Positions 22,464 through 33,311 of a DNA stretch of 64,000 bases are shown one piece after another; the first letter of the stretch is position 1, and each line of letters opens with the position of its first letter. The position numbers and the translations under genes were made by a program. Origin of the DNA: Oxytricha trifallax. Its lineage: Eukaryota; Ciliophora; Spirotrichea; Sporadotrichida; Oxytrichidae. The notes under the pieces were generated by a model that worked only from the letters and a program-made list of their open reading frames with translations, made no database searches and was not told the origin of the DNA. Where the stretch lies: the NCBI GenBank assembly GCA_000711775.1, contig ARYC01001312.1:40791-104790 (forward strand), read 5' to 3'.

Positions 22464-25105
22464 TCATTAGTAAATTATCATAAGTTATTTTTTAGATCTT
22501 TTTTCAAAAGTAATTATTCTACTATTAAGTTACTTCATGTTATCATTAACTGTATAAAAATAGTTATTTATTTATTTCAAGCGCTCAGTAAAAAGTTTAT
22601 TTACTTATTCTATAATACTTTTGGAATTAATTTACAAATCTTTTTGCTGATCTTCGATTAACTTTAGTTTTTAAGATATCTAGTTTTCATTTTTTCTCTA
22701 GTTTTCTTTAAAAGTCACAAATTGATTTTGATTGTCATCAATAAGTTTTTTTAGATTGTTATAAAATTCAGTGAACTTTCTTACATGATTAGCCCAAGCT
22801 TTTTGCGATACAATACCGATTGTAGGTGATAAAGTTTTAATTTCGTTAACCAAAATCTAAAAGGCATTTTATATTTCATCTTTCCCTTCAATTACTAAGC
22901 TAAACCATTTGGATTTCTTTCTGATTTATTTTATCCTATAAATTCTAAATTTGTTCATTATTTTTGTTTTTTTTATTTAACATTTCATTAAGTTTACTGT
23001 CTAGGATTTATGAAACTTGAGTAAACAACTACTGTTTCAGTTCAGGCATTGCATCATTTGTCAAACCTGTAAATTACTTGCTTAAGACGCGCTCTGTTCA
23101 ATTTAATTCAGGGAAAGTAGAGTCAGACTCTGTCTCAAAATCTTATGTGCTAGTAAGCGACTATTATGAATCTTATGATCGGAGTACAGAATTAGCCTTT
23201 TTATCGCTTTTACTTGGATCTTAAGAAATTTTTGATAAGAATCATCACTTTATTAAAGTTATTTGGCTTTCTAATCAATGCTTAATTTTTTCACAAGCAA
23301 TTTCAAAACCTATTTTTGATTGATTTATTTTAAGGGAGTATTTCATCTATTTTCACTTTTTCATGAATTTAAGGTTGTTATCAACCAATTCCTATAAATT
23401 TGTAGAATTTCTTTTTAAAATTTCTATTAAAGTTAGATTTTGAAATCCTTATAAGATTTTTTCCTAAAATGTCTTATTACTTCAGAAATTACAAAATCTT
23501 AGTCTTTTATTCCTCATTCTTAAGTTCTTTTAATTATTCTTTATTAATAAACTCAGCTGTTTAGTTCTATGCTTCCTGATTTGAATTTCTCAACTAGCTT
23601 TACTTTTCTTTTTAGATACTTTACTTCACTTATTTTTACTCATGCTTTTTAGTATATTAGATAAATTTTTCGCAAGCTTAAATAATTTTAGTAGTTACTA
23701 TATTTGGTAACAATTATTTTTAGTAGTGTCATCATGATAAATCATTAGTTAATTCTAGGATTTTACTATTTTTTATACTATGAGTGTTATTATGACTCTA
23801 TTAAAATAATTTATTTTTTAATTTAATTAATAATCAATATTTAAAAAATTGATACAAACTATAATAAAATATAAAAACTATAACAAAATATTACAAATTG
23901 ATACAAACTATAACAAAAAACTTCAAAATTTTTCTTATTCCAACCCAATTTAAATTTTGGTTTGTTTTATAAAAGCAATAAGCGAAATTATTATTTTGAA
24001 GTCAGAGTTCGATTTATCATTATTCTTATGTTATTCAAAAGTTGAATCAGTTTTGATGAAAAATTTTATGTTTCAAATTTTTATATGCACGAAAGTTTCT
24101 TTTAAGTTCTTAAATTAATAACATTCAATTTTTCGAAACAATAAAGTTGATAAAAGATTTATATCAGAAGTTGACAAAGTTTAATAGAAATTTATTTGGA
24201 AATTGTAAAATAATAAATTAATCAACTTTTTTTTATTGTTATCATTTTTAAATTAAACAAGTAACCTAATTGTTATTAATTCATGAGTTAATTAAATATA
24301 ATATAGATTAAAATTAATAAGTTTTAGTCTATTAGATTAAATTTTATGAACTTTAATTAATTACTTCAAATCATAAAAATATTATCCTATCTACTAGGTA
24401 TATTGTTCAAAGGAATCCCCTCCTAGTCAATGACACCTCCTAATGAAGGTGCATCACAAGCTACTTATAGTTGATGAGGCCGTCAATTTAGTTTTTCATT
24501 TGGTTCATTTCGTCTCTTACCCTTTTATTTTGGTCCATAATTTTTTGAATAGATTTTGATAACAAGGGTAAATTTTGTCTAGACTTTTCTTATTCTGATC
24601 GCCTTTATTTTCTTAAGCTTTGCTTTAATAGATGGGAAGACCCTCCCTTATTTACTAAATAACAATTAATCTGGCATGAAATTACCACTAAATGTAACAG
24701 ATTTATTTAAGGCTTCTGCAAATTGTGGCTTCATAAGAATTATGCTATTTTATGAACTGTCTAATCTAATTCTTATTTACTCTTTAGCCTTTTGAATCAT
24801 TTCATTTACCCAATCTGAGTCCAAAGAAAGTAGAATATCTGTTATCCATTTTTTTATCAAGATGGAGCCAATCACATTGATCTGGCAAAAACCTTAGTGA
24901 TGATGGCTTTTTCTCGACGAACTAAAGAAAATCGTCTTCTGTAAGTCCCTCTATCTAAGGACAGCAGATACAATAACATCTTTTAGAAACTATATAGGGT
25001 TAACAACTATAATTTTACCTCTTTTTAACCCTTTTTATGCTTTTAAAAAAGTAGATATTTGAGCAGTTTATTTTAGTTAAGTGCTCATGAGTTTAAAAGT
25101 CGTAT
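22464..25105 (-). CDS. coiled-coil protein gene in several blocks, with a 29-nt intron
   Basis: Read from the 5' end at high coordinates: THEHLTKINCSNIYFFKS, intron 24990-25018, then CYCICCPQIEGLTEDDFLQF, CDWLHLDKKMDN, a one-base shift at an A run (24849-24856), then LSLDSDWVNEMIQKAKEQI and FAEALNKSVTFSGNFMPDQ. A 700-bp AT-richer part follows, then Gln/Lys-rich coiled coil (KEQLKELKNEEQKT, ELKQQLFTQVSQILDSKLNE, EIKTLSPTIGIVSQKAWANH), ending at TGA 22464-22466. The Cys-rich start resembles a B-box-like zinc site. An in-frame TGA lies at 23098-23100 between ELN and TERVL. Probably one macronuclear-destined gene with unexcised segments. Confidence 0.5.
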
Positions 25106-25203
25106 AGTTTTTTTTAAATTTCCAATCTTAGATTAGACTTAACTTACATGTATTGCCTGAAGATTATTATCCATTTCAATTTATTTTCACTACTAAGTAC
25201 AAT

Positions 25204-25504
25204 ACCCCAAAACCTCAATTCATGCATAGTCAATGAGTTGATATTAAATTGACACACGTTCATTAATGCAAAAATGCGACTAAGCGACTATTAATAAGGA
25301 CTATAGTCGAAGACTAGGTTGATTGAGAGTAGTCGTGACTAGTCTGAACATGAAAGTCAGAGTATACAACTACCCTTCACCATTGTTCATTAGGGTGGTT
25401 TGTGATTAAGTCTTGATTAATACTATTAGCTTTTAAATTTAACTTAACTATTAATCAATCTAATCTACCACAGTTATAATCATTTGCCTTAAACTTAAGA
25501 TTCA
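25204..25504 (+). repeat. Left 300-bp inverted repeat of element C
   Basis: Close inverted copy of 28103-28402. Differences concentrate in the outer 80 bp, and the inner 220 bp are almost identical (TTGTTCATTAGGGTGGTTTG is shared). It ends at the ATG of the first ORF, so the repeat probably supplies that promoter. Confidence 0.9.
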
Positions 25505-25866
25505 TGAGCGAGGAACTGTTCGACTAGGTTATCGCTGACAACAATGCTTAGAACTTTTTCAACCACCAGCTAAATTCAGAGTTTCATACTAGCTCCATAA
25601 ACTTTTAATCAGATATAGAATCAAAGAAAACTTACCAGAGTCAAACAACGAGGATGACAAGAGTGCGATTTCAACACCAGCGACTATTATGTATTGATGC
25701 GCTACCTGCTTCCAAGGTTTTAAATAATAAGAGCAATCTCAATCGTCTTGTCAAAGAGGTTCACAATTAATCCATTCAGAGCGACTAAGGATTGTAGAAG
25801 GAGGAACAAAAGTCGCAAGGATTTCACTCGGCAATATCTAAAATAAAAAGAGATTAAATTTAATGA
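25504..25866 (+). CDS. element C first ORF, 120 aa, unknown
   Basis: The frame runs ATG 25504 (MSEELFDQVIADNNAQNFF) to TGA 25864-25866, Gln/Ser/Asn-rich with a basic middle (TRMTRVRFQHQRLLC). It has no zinc-finger or kinase motif and no similarity that I can see to the TBE 57-kDa protein, although it lies ahead of the 22-kDa-type gene. Its start coincides with the inner border of the inverted repeat. It is either a new accessory protein or the N-terminal remnant of something larger. Confidence 0.6.
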
Positions 25867-25884
25867 TAATAAGAAGACTAGTCG

Positions 25885-26756
25885 ATGGCTAATGAGAGTG
25901 ATGACTAAGAGGAGGAACTCAAGGAACCTTTAAAGAAGAAGTAGAGAGTGAATGCTAAAACAAGCTCGAAGACTAAACCTAAGGTTGATATTGAGATCCT
26001 TGACACTGAGAATGAAGTGGATGACTCAATCGCAAGGATAAATAAGTACCTAACCACTCACTGTAAGATTAAAGTGCTGTTTCTTACTTTGTATAGTGAA
26101 CATCTTTCTGCCACCATTAGCTTTGACTATGGTAGCCTTCCTGAAAATATTTCTAAATAATACCAAGAAGGTTCTCAGGTAAAACCAGGTTAATAGAATG
26201 GTCGTGCCTCATTACCAATAGCTTTTAGTCAAGAATCTCTACCAGGATGTTATGGGTGATGAAGTCGTATCGCAGTACCTTCCAGAACTTTACTTGAACT
26301 CAGGTAAACTACCAGATAGATACTTTTTCTTTGGTTTTCTGGGAACAGTCAAAGTAGACTACCTAAGGCAAATCATCTACCATGCTAATACTGTGAGGTA
26401 TAATAAGGGGTAATACTAGAACGAGACTGATAAAATTGAGATCTCTGACGACTGGTTGGATGAGCCCATGAAGCTTCCTTTCGTATCAAGTAAGATTTCT
26501 ATGACTAACTTATTTAGACAAACCTTGCAAGCCTATCTATCTAATGAAGTAGAATGCAAGAACAGTCGTAGAGAAGATAGATCATAAATAATAAGGGTTA
26601 GGTAAACGACTAAGCAATCACATCATACCTCACGAATAAGACTAGAATAGCTTCTTGAACGCGATTAAGATAAAGAGGATGAAAGACGGCAGCATGCACA
26701 TGATGGAAAAATAAAAGAGAACACCTAACAAGAACATGATGATAACTGGAATGTGA
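25885..26756 (+). CDS. element C 22-kDa-type protein with spliced tail, one frameshift
   Basis: It starts at ATG 25885 (MANESDDQEEELKEP) with an N-terminal acidic/basic extension absent in TBEs. Shared stations are INKYLTTHCKIKVLFLT, then after a frameshift near 26190-26215 VKNLYQDVMGDEVVSQYL and LPDRYFFFGFLGTVKVDYL. A 28-nt intron (26490-26517) precedes NKPCKPIYLMKQ, the counterpart of KPGTGIFLMKE, and a basic tail ending at TGA 26754-26756 after TGM. This shows that the intron and tail predate the split of the families. Confidence 0.8.
26490..26517 (+). other. 28-nt intron in element C 22-kDa-type gene
   Basis: GTAAGATTT...TATTTAG. It is at the position equivalent to the TBE introns; removal joins VS to the PIYLMK tail. 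Confidence 0.7.
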
Positions 26757-26771
26757 TTTAAATTAAACTAA

Positions 26772-27798
26772 TCATAACTTAATACTCATAATCTGCGTCT
26801 CGCCATATTTGACTTAATTTTTAATGCAGTCTTAGTCGACCGACTAGATCGACTTCTCTATAAGTAATTTGATGTCTAGTCGTAGTCCCCTCAGTAATAT
26901 ACTTAGCATCTCTTTCTTGTAGCTCTACTTGATTGTTAAGAAGGCGCACTAGATTCCATTTTACTCAGGGGAGTTAGGGATACTGTATATGGGGATGATA
27001 TCCAGTCGCTCACACTCCTTCTTTAAAAGGATTGACTTGTGTACCTGTAGGTTATCCATGAATATAACTAGTCGACGATCCTTATACTTCTCTTTCAACT
27101 GCTGCATGAATAGAATGAACTAGTAATACTTAATTGATCTCTTATAAATAATGTAGTCTTCGAGTCCCTTGTCAATTGATATAGCGCCAAGAAGCGCAAG
27201 CACTCCGAAGTCATGTCTCTTGTCTGGGAATCTTATATTCTCCATAAGGTGTCCAGGTACTATTGAGGCGAGCTGAGGAAGTGAATACAGTCTCATCAAT
27301 TAATATGATCTTCCATCCCAGTTGCAGCACTCATATACTTAGTCCTCCTTTCGATTTTAAGACTAGCTAGTCATTGTGGATCTACTAGCTCCACCTCCTT
27401 CCTTAGTCGTGTGCTCTTGAATCTTACTTAAGCGCATGTATAGTCTCCTCAGGTGAGTGACACTGATTCGCACTTCTGGGAACTACCTGTGGAACATTAT
27501 ACACTTCTCTCAAACTCATTCCTGCTTGAGTGTGCAGTGTTTCACTGCTAGTTAGGAAGTGAATATGACTAAGGTTGAATTTAGTCTCACGACTAGTCTT
27601 AGTCGATAACCCATTGCTGAAAATTGAATTCGACTACCTGTGCAGCTTGACAACATTTGTGAATGAGACACCAAAGAACTTTGCTATTGCACTCAGATTC
27701 ACCAGAGGTCGTAGATTAGATGTTGGATTTCAGTTGCCATAACGTATGATTAGGATGGTTTCATAGTCGATCTGTGGTTTGAGTTTGACTACTCTCAT
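26772..27798 (-). pseudogene. element C transposase, DDE type, degraded
   Basis: It starts at ATG 27798 (MRVVKLKPQIDYETILIIRY) and reaches TGA 26772-26774. Recognisable parts are LVNLSAIAKFFGVSF (helix-turn-helix), ILIDETVF (first Asp), VIFMDNLQVHKS (second Asp) and NSPEQNGIQCAF. In the last motif the catalytic Glu codon is TAG (Gln), one base from GAG. There is an in-frame TGA after RYGN and at least one frameshift near PRQET. Clearly TBE-transposase-related, but dead in this copy. Confidence 0.82.
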
Positions 27799-28102
27799 CT
27801 AAATGACTAGAGTTAAGACTAAAAATAATAGATTGATTTGAATTTGAAATTAGTCATGTGATAAGTCTGTAGATATTTGATTCAATTTTAATATTTGCAA
27901 CTATACTTACCTGTAATGAGTGAATGCTGTTCCAAGTCACCATAAGCCACCAATGGTGAAGGGTGTTGATGGTTTGAAGATTCATTAATTGAGTAGGGCT
28001 ATGGACAGTGATAGTTGATCTTACGACTGCCTACGACTAAGTCATGATCATTATACTAACAAGACTACCTAGTCATACTAGTCTGCACTTAGTCGCCTCC
28101 TT

Positions 28103-28402
28103 CAATCATAAGTTTAAGGCAAATGATTATAACTGTGGTAGATTAGATTGATTAATAGTTAAGTTAAATTTAAAAGCTAATAGTATTAATCAAGACTTAA
28201 TCACAAACCACCCTAATGAACAATGGTGAAGGGTAGTTGTATACTCTGACTTTCATGTTCAGACTAGTCATGACTACTCTCAATCAACCTAGTCTTCGAC
28301 TATAGTCCTTATTAATAGTCGCTTATTCGCATTTTTGCATAAATGAACGCATGTCAATTCAATATCAACTCATAGACTAAGCATGAATTGGAGTTTTGGG
28401 GT
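28103..28402 (-). repeat. Right 300-bp inverted repeat of element C
   Basis: Inverted copy of 25204-25504, followed by AAT at 28403-28405. Confidence 0.9.
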
Positions 28403-28563
28403 AATGGTGCTTATAAATAAAGGGTTAGCTTAATAAATAGTAAAATAATTAAATTGTAATAAATTATTAACTTTAATCAAATATTTAAGCAATTTTTAAA
28501 ACAACTGATTCTTTAATAGAGAAATCCTTTTGGTTCCAAACTGTATAAATTCTATTAGAAAAT

Positions 28564-29750
28564 ATGGAATAGAAAATGAAACCAAAATTAAATTAATAAG
28601 ACATTAGATAATTTTATCAGAAGGAATTCAAGATTGATACAACAAATATTGAGCAAATGGACTCTTTGAGCAAATTAAATGTCAGCGAGGATTCATCAAG
28701 AGACGAATAAATTTTATGCAAGACAACGCTATTAATATTAAATGACAATGAAGTTCCGGATTATTAAAGTTTGATTGAGTTAACTCAATAAAAAATTTTT
28801 AATCTAGAGTAAAAAAATTTACAAAACATGAACAATTAATAATAGAATTCTGGATCCAAGAAGAATGATATACTCATTTGATAATGGAAATTTAGAAAAA
28901 AGTGCAGAATCAAATGAATAGATTGTTGAATCAGAAAAAAAACTTTTAAATCTCTTGGAATAAATAGCTCTTAACTATCTAAATAAATGAAAACATAAAA
29001 CTCATTACAAATTTCTCAAACTATTGCTACTATAAATTAAATTGGAGCTCAAGTTAGCACAGATAATATTCAGGTATTCTTTTAATATTTCATTTTTTAT
29101 TTTAATTGATTATAATGTTTATATAGGTGCCCTTCTCTTAAATTAATTATTAATAAACCAGCAATTTAAAGTAATAAAAGCTTATTAATGATCTGTATGT
29201 ACATTGAGGATGCTCAAAATCTTAATAGATGCAAAGATTTAAGATAGGCATGTTTAAGCTTAATTAAATTATCTCAGCATAAAATTTAATGTTAGGTTAA
29301 TAAAGTCAAAAACATCCTCATAAAAGATAATTTATCATAAATCATATTAAGTGGTTTATTCAAAAAGCTTAAATTGAAAAGACTTATATAAAATCAATTA
29401 AGTAGGTTCAAAAAGCCTTATAAAACAAAATATAATCTAAGCATCTTAATAAATTGTTTGAAAAATCTTAAGAAAATAATTTGGAATAATATTTAAGAAA
29501 GTTTATCAAATCGATTAGAGGGCGAATAACTATTGATTGTTAAAAATAGAGACAAATGACAGCAATGTATTAAATCGATTCAATGAACAAAGGAAAACTA
29601 CTAATTAATATTGATTAAAGCAGTTTGCAAAACCAGTCATTCCTTAGAAAATCCTAGAGTTTTAAAGGAATAAGAAATTACAGTGATAAATTGGTTAGAA
29701 AGTTTAATGTTAACATAATGGTTACTACATTTAGTGATGGCTGATTAGCT
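28564..29750 (+). CDS. hypothetical coiled-coil/basic protein gene with a 53-nt intron
   Basis: It starts at ATG 28564 (MEQKMKPKLNQQDIRQFYQ). The frame is open to 28881, then continues in a second frame (SFDNGNLEKSAESNEQIVES) and a third (ISQTIATINQIGAQVSTDN). An intron with GT at 29074 and AG at 29126 is followed in phase by VPFSQINYQQTSNLKQQKL. A single in-frame TGA after NDLYVH precedes about 180 more codons in the same frame (FIQKAQIEKTYIKSIKQVQK, LFEKSQENNLEQYLRKF, ending MVTTFSDG). Gln/Lys-rich and probably helical; unrecognised. The internal TGA and frame changes suggest decay, eliminated sequence or assembly indels. Confidence 0.5.
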
Positions 29751-29890
29751 TATAGCATAAATATCGGAATGAAAAATAGCACAAATTTCCTCTACTTTGT
29801 TCTCTAATTGATGATGATTAACGAGTTATAATCAAAATTCAATATTTAACAATTCACTATATAATACTAAATTTAAACCATCAATTTTAG

Positions 29891-30220
29891 TCATGACGTT
29901 AGACGTACCTGAAGTGAGTTGACGTGGCAATCAATGACGTGGGAAATCGTGAACTAGAAAAACTCCAAAAAACCACCTCGCCCCCATTCCATGTCATCCA
30001 GATGCATACGATATAAGAGGCAAGCTCTTAACTAGGAGTATTTCCCGCAGAGCTCGCAGATATCTGCTTCCTGTAAACAATTAAAGATAGGACTGGAGAA
30101 AAACTCTTAACAGGTTCTACTGCTGCTGAGATAGTAGTCTCTGTCCTTTCGCTGTGGTAGCCTCATTACCCGACCTGGTGTGGGAGGAAAATCATTATCG
30201 TTGGCTTCTATGGTTTTCAT
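29891..30220 (-). CDS. hypothetical protein, 109 aa, in a GC-richer block
   Basis: The frame runs from ATG 30220 (MKTIEANDNDFPPTPGRVMR) to TGA 29891-29893. It contains a possible zinc knuckle (ADICELCGKYS). Base composition is much higher in G+C than the flanks. Three TGACGT words (about 29894, 29921 and 29935) fall in its 3' end. A run of nine C (30363-30371) lies just upstream. It is unrecognised, and the composition shift suggests a macronuclear-destined segment or insertion. Confidence 0.45.
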
Positions 30221-30419
30221 CGTCTAAATTTTGAAGGCTGAGCAACACGTTAATCCTACTCCCTATTACCTAGGAAGCTGAACTCACACCAGATTGCTCA
30301 TCTATGCAAGAAAATCTTTAGCGTGCAGTCAACTCTAGGAGTTTGGGAACTGACAGATTGAACCCCCCCCCGACTGGCCCCTGTGGTTCACCCTATCTTT
30401 CTAATTTAATAATTTGTTC

Positions 30420-30830
30420 TCTAATTGGTTCAATACTTAGATACTAATATTTCGAACTGGAGAGAGAGAGTAATTCTTATTTTGGATAATGTTACATATC
30501 ACAAGAGTGTACTTGTTTGTAAAGGTTTAGGCTATACAATCTTTCAGTTATGTTTCTTGGACCATATTAATTTAACCTTGCTCCGATTGAGAAAATCTTT
30601 GCAAATATAAAGAAAGTCTCAGTTTAAACTTTGTAAACCTAATCTAGAGATAAGTTTATTAGTCATCTTATTAAATTGATCTAGTCAAAAGAATTTAATT
30701 GGGTTTAACAATGCTCTTATAGTTGCTTAAGATCAGCTCATTCTGCACTGCATTTACAAGAGTATTGAATTTAACGCTTCCCAACTTTATTTTTCTAACT
30801 AATTCATTAATTTAAAATCAACTAACTAAA
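30420..30830 (+). pseudogene. IS630/Tc1-type DDE transposase relic (3' part only)
   Basis: The frame reads RVILILDNVTYHKS (second catalytic Asp), then after a one-base shift LGPYQFNLAPIEKIFANIKK (catalytic Glu), spaced about 34 residues from the Asp. This is the DD34E C-terminal signature of the superfamily but is distinct from the TBE proteins (LAPIEKIF versus QFNGIE). The first Asp region is not visible upstream. It is a remnant of an element family otherwise absent from the window. Confidence 0.65.
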
Positions 30831-31378
30831 AAAAGTAAGAATAAAACTTTAATTTAAAATACAATTTTTTTGATTGGGGGGTTTCGGAATTTTTATAAAA
30901 ATAAAAGTAGCCCCTTAAATTTATTATATTAAATATAATTATCCTCATTTCTTGTTGACTTACTTTCGAAAAATATAAGCATAATAATTTGATTTAATTC
31001 CATAAATTAATTAATAGCTTTCTTTAAACTTTCTAACTTTTAAATTCGAAAATCTTAAATTTATTTACTTTAAGAAACAATTAATCAAAGAGTAATTGAA
31101 ATCTTGCTTTTTATTAAGAAGTTCAAATAAATTATAAACAAATTGAAACTTTTTCTATTATAAAGAGCAGTATACTTAACAAAAAACTTTTATGATGAAA
31201 TTTGACAATTTACTTACAAGAATCTGACAATGATAGAAGATTGAAATTCTGATCCAAATTGGGGAATCTGACAATTTTTTTATCCGTAAAATGACAAGAA
31301 TATTTAAATCGTTAGTAAATTATATATTTAAAGGGGAGGCTTATATTCAATAATAATAATAATTATTTATATTAGGGA
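30831..31378. other. AT-rich stretch, no supported gene
   Basis: AT-rich with a GGGGGG run near 30880 (ATTGGGGGGTTTCGG). No open frame shows coding character. Confidence 0.5.
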
Positions 31379-32320
31379 ATGCAAGACAAGAGATAAATCA
31401 AGAAAAGAGAGAAAGTGAAATAAGGAAAAAACTGCAAATTTAAATGTCCCCATTATAAATCGTACAAGGAAAAATACAAAGGATTGACTGCAGGAGCAGT
31501 TAACAAACATGTCTCCATAGAACACCAGAAACAATCTGAAATTATAAAATCAGTGAAACCATTCATGTGCAGTTGTTCGAAGCGATACACACGAAAAGCA
31601 GATTTAGTGCTTCATCAAAAATTAAAAGGACATGATGTTGTTGAAATAGATGCTTTCTAAGTTGATTTAAGAGATAATAAAGAATGGATTAAACTGAGAA
31701 ATTGGGTCAAATAAAAATTTTATGGATAGTTATTTGATGTCGTCATGTTAGACCCACCTCATCCTGATTCAGGTTATAAATTAGAATATTACACTATAAC
31801 TGATGAAGAGATAATGTCAGTCCCAATAGATATAGTACAAGAATTAAGGTACGTAATTTTATGATCAACTAATGCAAAGAAAATGTTATGTTAAACTTAT
31901 TTAAAAGGAAAAGGGTACAAAATTGTGGAAACAGTTAGTTGGATCAAAACATATAACGTTCAAGACTTTTTAAGTGGATTAGGAAAAGTATTCCAACATT
32001 GCAAAGAAGAGTTTATTGTTGGCTAGAAGGTGATATAGCTTATTTAGAACAAAGATTTAATTTATAGAAAATAAGAATGCCTTTTTTAACTTGAAAAGAT
32101 TAGGATCTTAAAAGCAAAAACGGATTTATGAAATGATAGAAGAATTTTGTCCTGGCGGCCGATTCTAGGATATAAATGCAAGGTGGATTAACAGAAGACC
32201 TGGTTGGGTTGGTTTTGGGCTCGAATCAAAGGATATGAAAAGTTTAGAACTTAAATCATTGATACTAATGGAAGATTATGTTTTATACACTTTGAATTAT
32301 TTTTGCAACAAGAATTAATT
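31379..32320 (+). pseudogene. zinc-finger plus MT-A70-type methyltransferase-like gene
   Basis: It starts at ATG 31379 (MQDKRQIKKREKVKQGK). Two C2H2-like fingers follow (CKFKCPHYKSY...HVSIEH and CSCSKRYTRKADLVLH). An MT-A70 domain then begins at LFDVVMLDPPHPDSGY. The motif is DPPH rather than DPPW, so the aromatic base-stacking residue is missing. TGA 31862-31864 falls where MT-A70 proteins carry the Trp of F-L-W, and the same frame continues with YLKGKGYKIVETVSWIKT and FQHCKEEFIVG. A one-base shift near 32118 leads to RIYEMIEEFCPGGRF and RRPGWVGFGLES, the family C-terminus. No stop is near the end. Probably a decayed or inactive paralog of the ciliate adenine-N6 methyltransferase family. Confidence 0.8.
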
Positions 32321-32865
32321 TTAATTTTAACTTTACTCTAAATTTTAAAATTCTTAGTTTAATTCCTAATAATATTTGTAAATTTTTCTTAAATATTTTT
32401 TATTTATCTATTATCATATTTCTTATAATAAGTTTAAAGCTTTAATCTACTTATCAATGAAAGTTTTATATAGTTAATACTTTTAAATTATAATTATGTT
32501 AAGTTTTCTACTTTAGTAATAAAAATTATTATTCTTTTCTGTAATTTAGGGAAATTTTTTATGATTCCATCAAGCATATTTTTTTATGAGCTGTCCCTTT
32601 TTATAATATCTTGTTTATTTATTAGCTGCAAACACACATATCACTCACTCTCAATAAAAGAGGATTAATATTTATGAATTTTTATTTTTAACAATCTCGC
32701 AGTTATTACAAGGATCCCTTATATCTACTTCACCAAATGGCAACAGAGAACAATCTATTTTATATGCATAAACTATTTTATTTTAAGAAATATATACATA
32801 TAAATAAAATATTTGAAAAAATTCCTGTTTGTTAATGGTAATAAAATGATTCTCACCGTATTCTA
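32321..32865. other. AT-rich stretch, no supported gene
   Basis: Flanks the Merlin element on its left. No coding-like frame beyond the run-off of the methyltransferase-like gene. Confidence 0.5.
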
Positions 32866-33047
32866 GGATACCCCCTCCAAATCTGGAACTTTTTTAAATT
32901 CCAGTTTTAAACTGGAATTCCAGATTTAAATCTGGAATTTTTACAAGTTCCAGATTTAAATCTGGAACCGTAATATGATTAAAAAATTCCAGATGTGTAC
33001 CTGGAATTCCAGTTATAAATCTGGAATTCCAGTTTAAAACTGGAATA
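32866..33047 (+). repeat. Left end of Merlin element: inverted repeat plus CTGGAA/TTCCAG palindromes
   Basis: The outer 29 bp match the right end in inverted orientation. Inward, at least eight TTCCAG or CTGGAA half-sites form back-to-back palindromes such as CTGGAATTCCAG, separated by short AT spacers. They could be transposase-binding sites or form cruciforms. Confidence 0.85.
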
Positions 33048-33311
33048 AAATTTATAATTCATTATTATAGATAAAATTGTTCATATTATTTTGTATTAAA
33101 ATTTTTGCAAATTTTTTAATGTCTAATTTAAATGAATCTAAATAGAGAGTTAATCTAAACAAACACTTTAATATTAATAATAAATTGAATATTTTTTTTA
33201 TTATTTAAAATTTTTTAAATAAACTTAACAATTTACTTAATATAGTTAACTAAATGTAAGAATAGGAAAATTGATTTAAAATATATTTAAAAAAGTATTA
33301 TTAAGTTTTAG

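Larger units (their letters stand above)
25204..28402. mobile_element. Element C: TBE-related transposon with 300-bp inverted repeats, 3199 bp
   Basis: The ends read ACCCCAAAAC...GTTTTGGGGT and are flanked by the direct repeat AAT (25201-25203 and 28403-28405), the same ANT duplication as TBEs. Only one C4A4 unit is present per end. It carries a 22-kDa-type gene (plus) with the conserved intron and a DDE transposase (minus) homologous to TBE proteins. No zinc-finger/kinase gene is present; a 120-codon ORF takes that place. GACTAG/AGTCG words are frequent throughout. I know of no described family with this layout. Confidence 0.85.
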
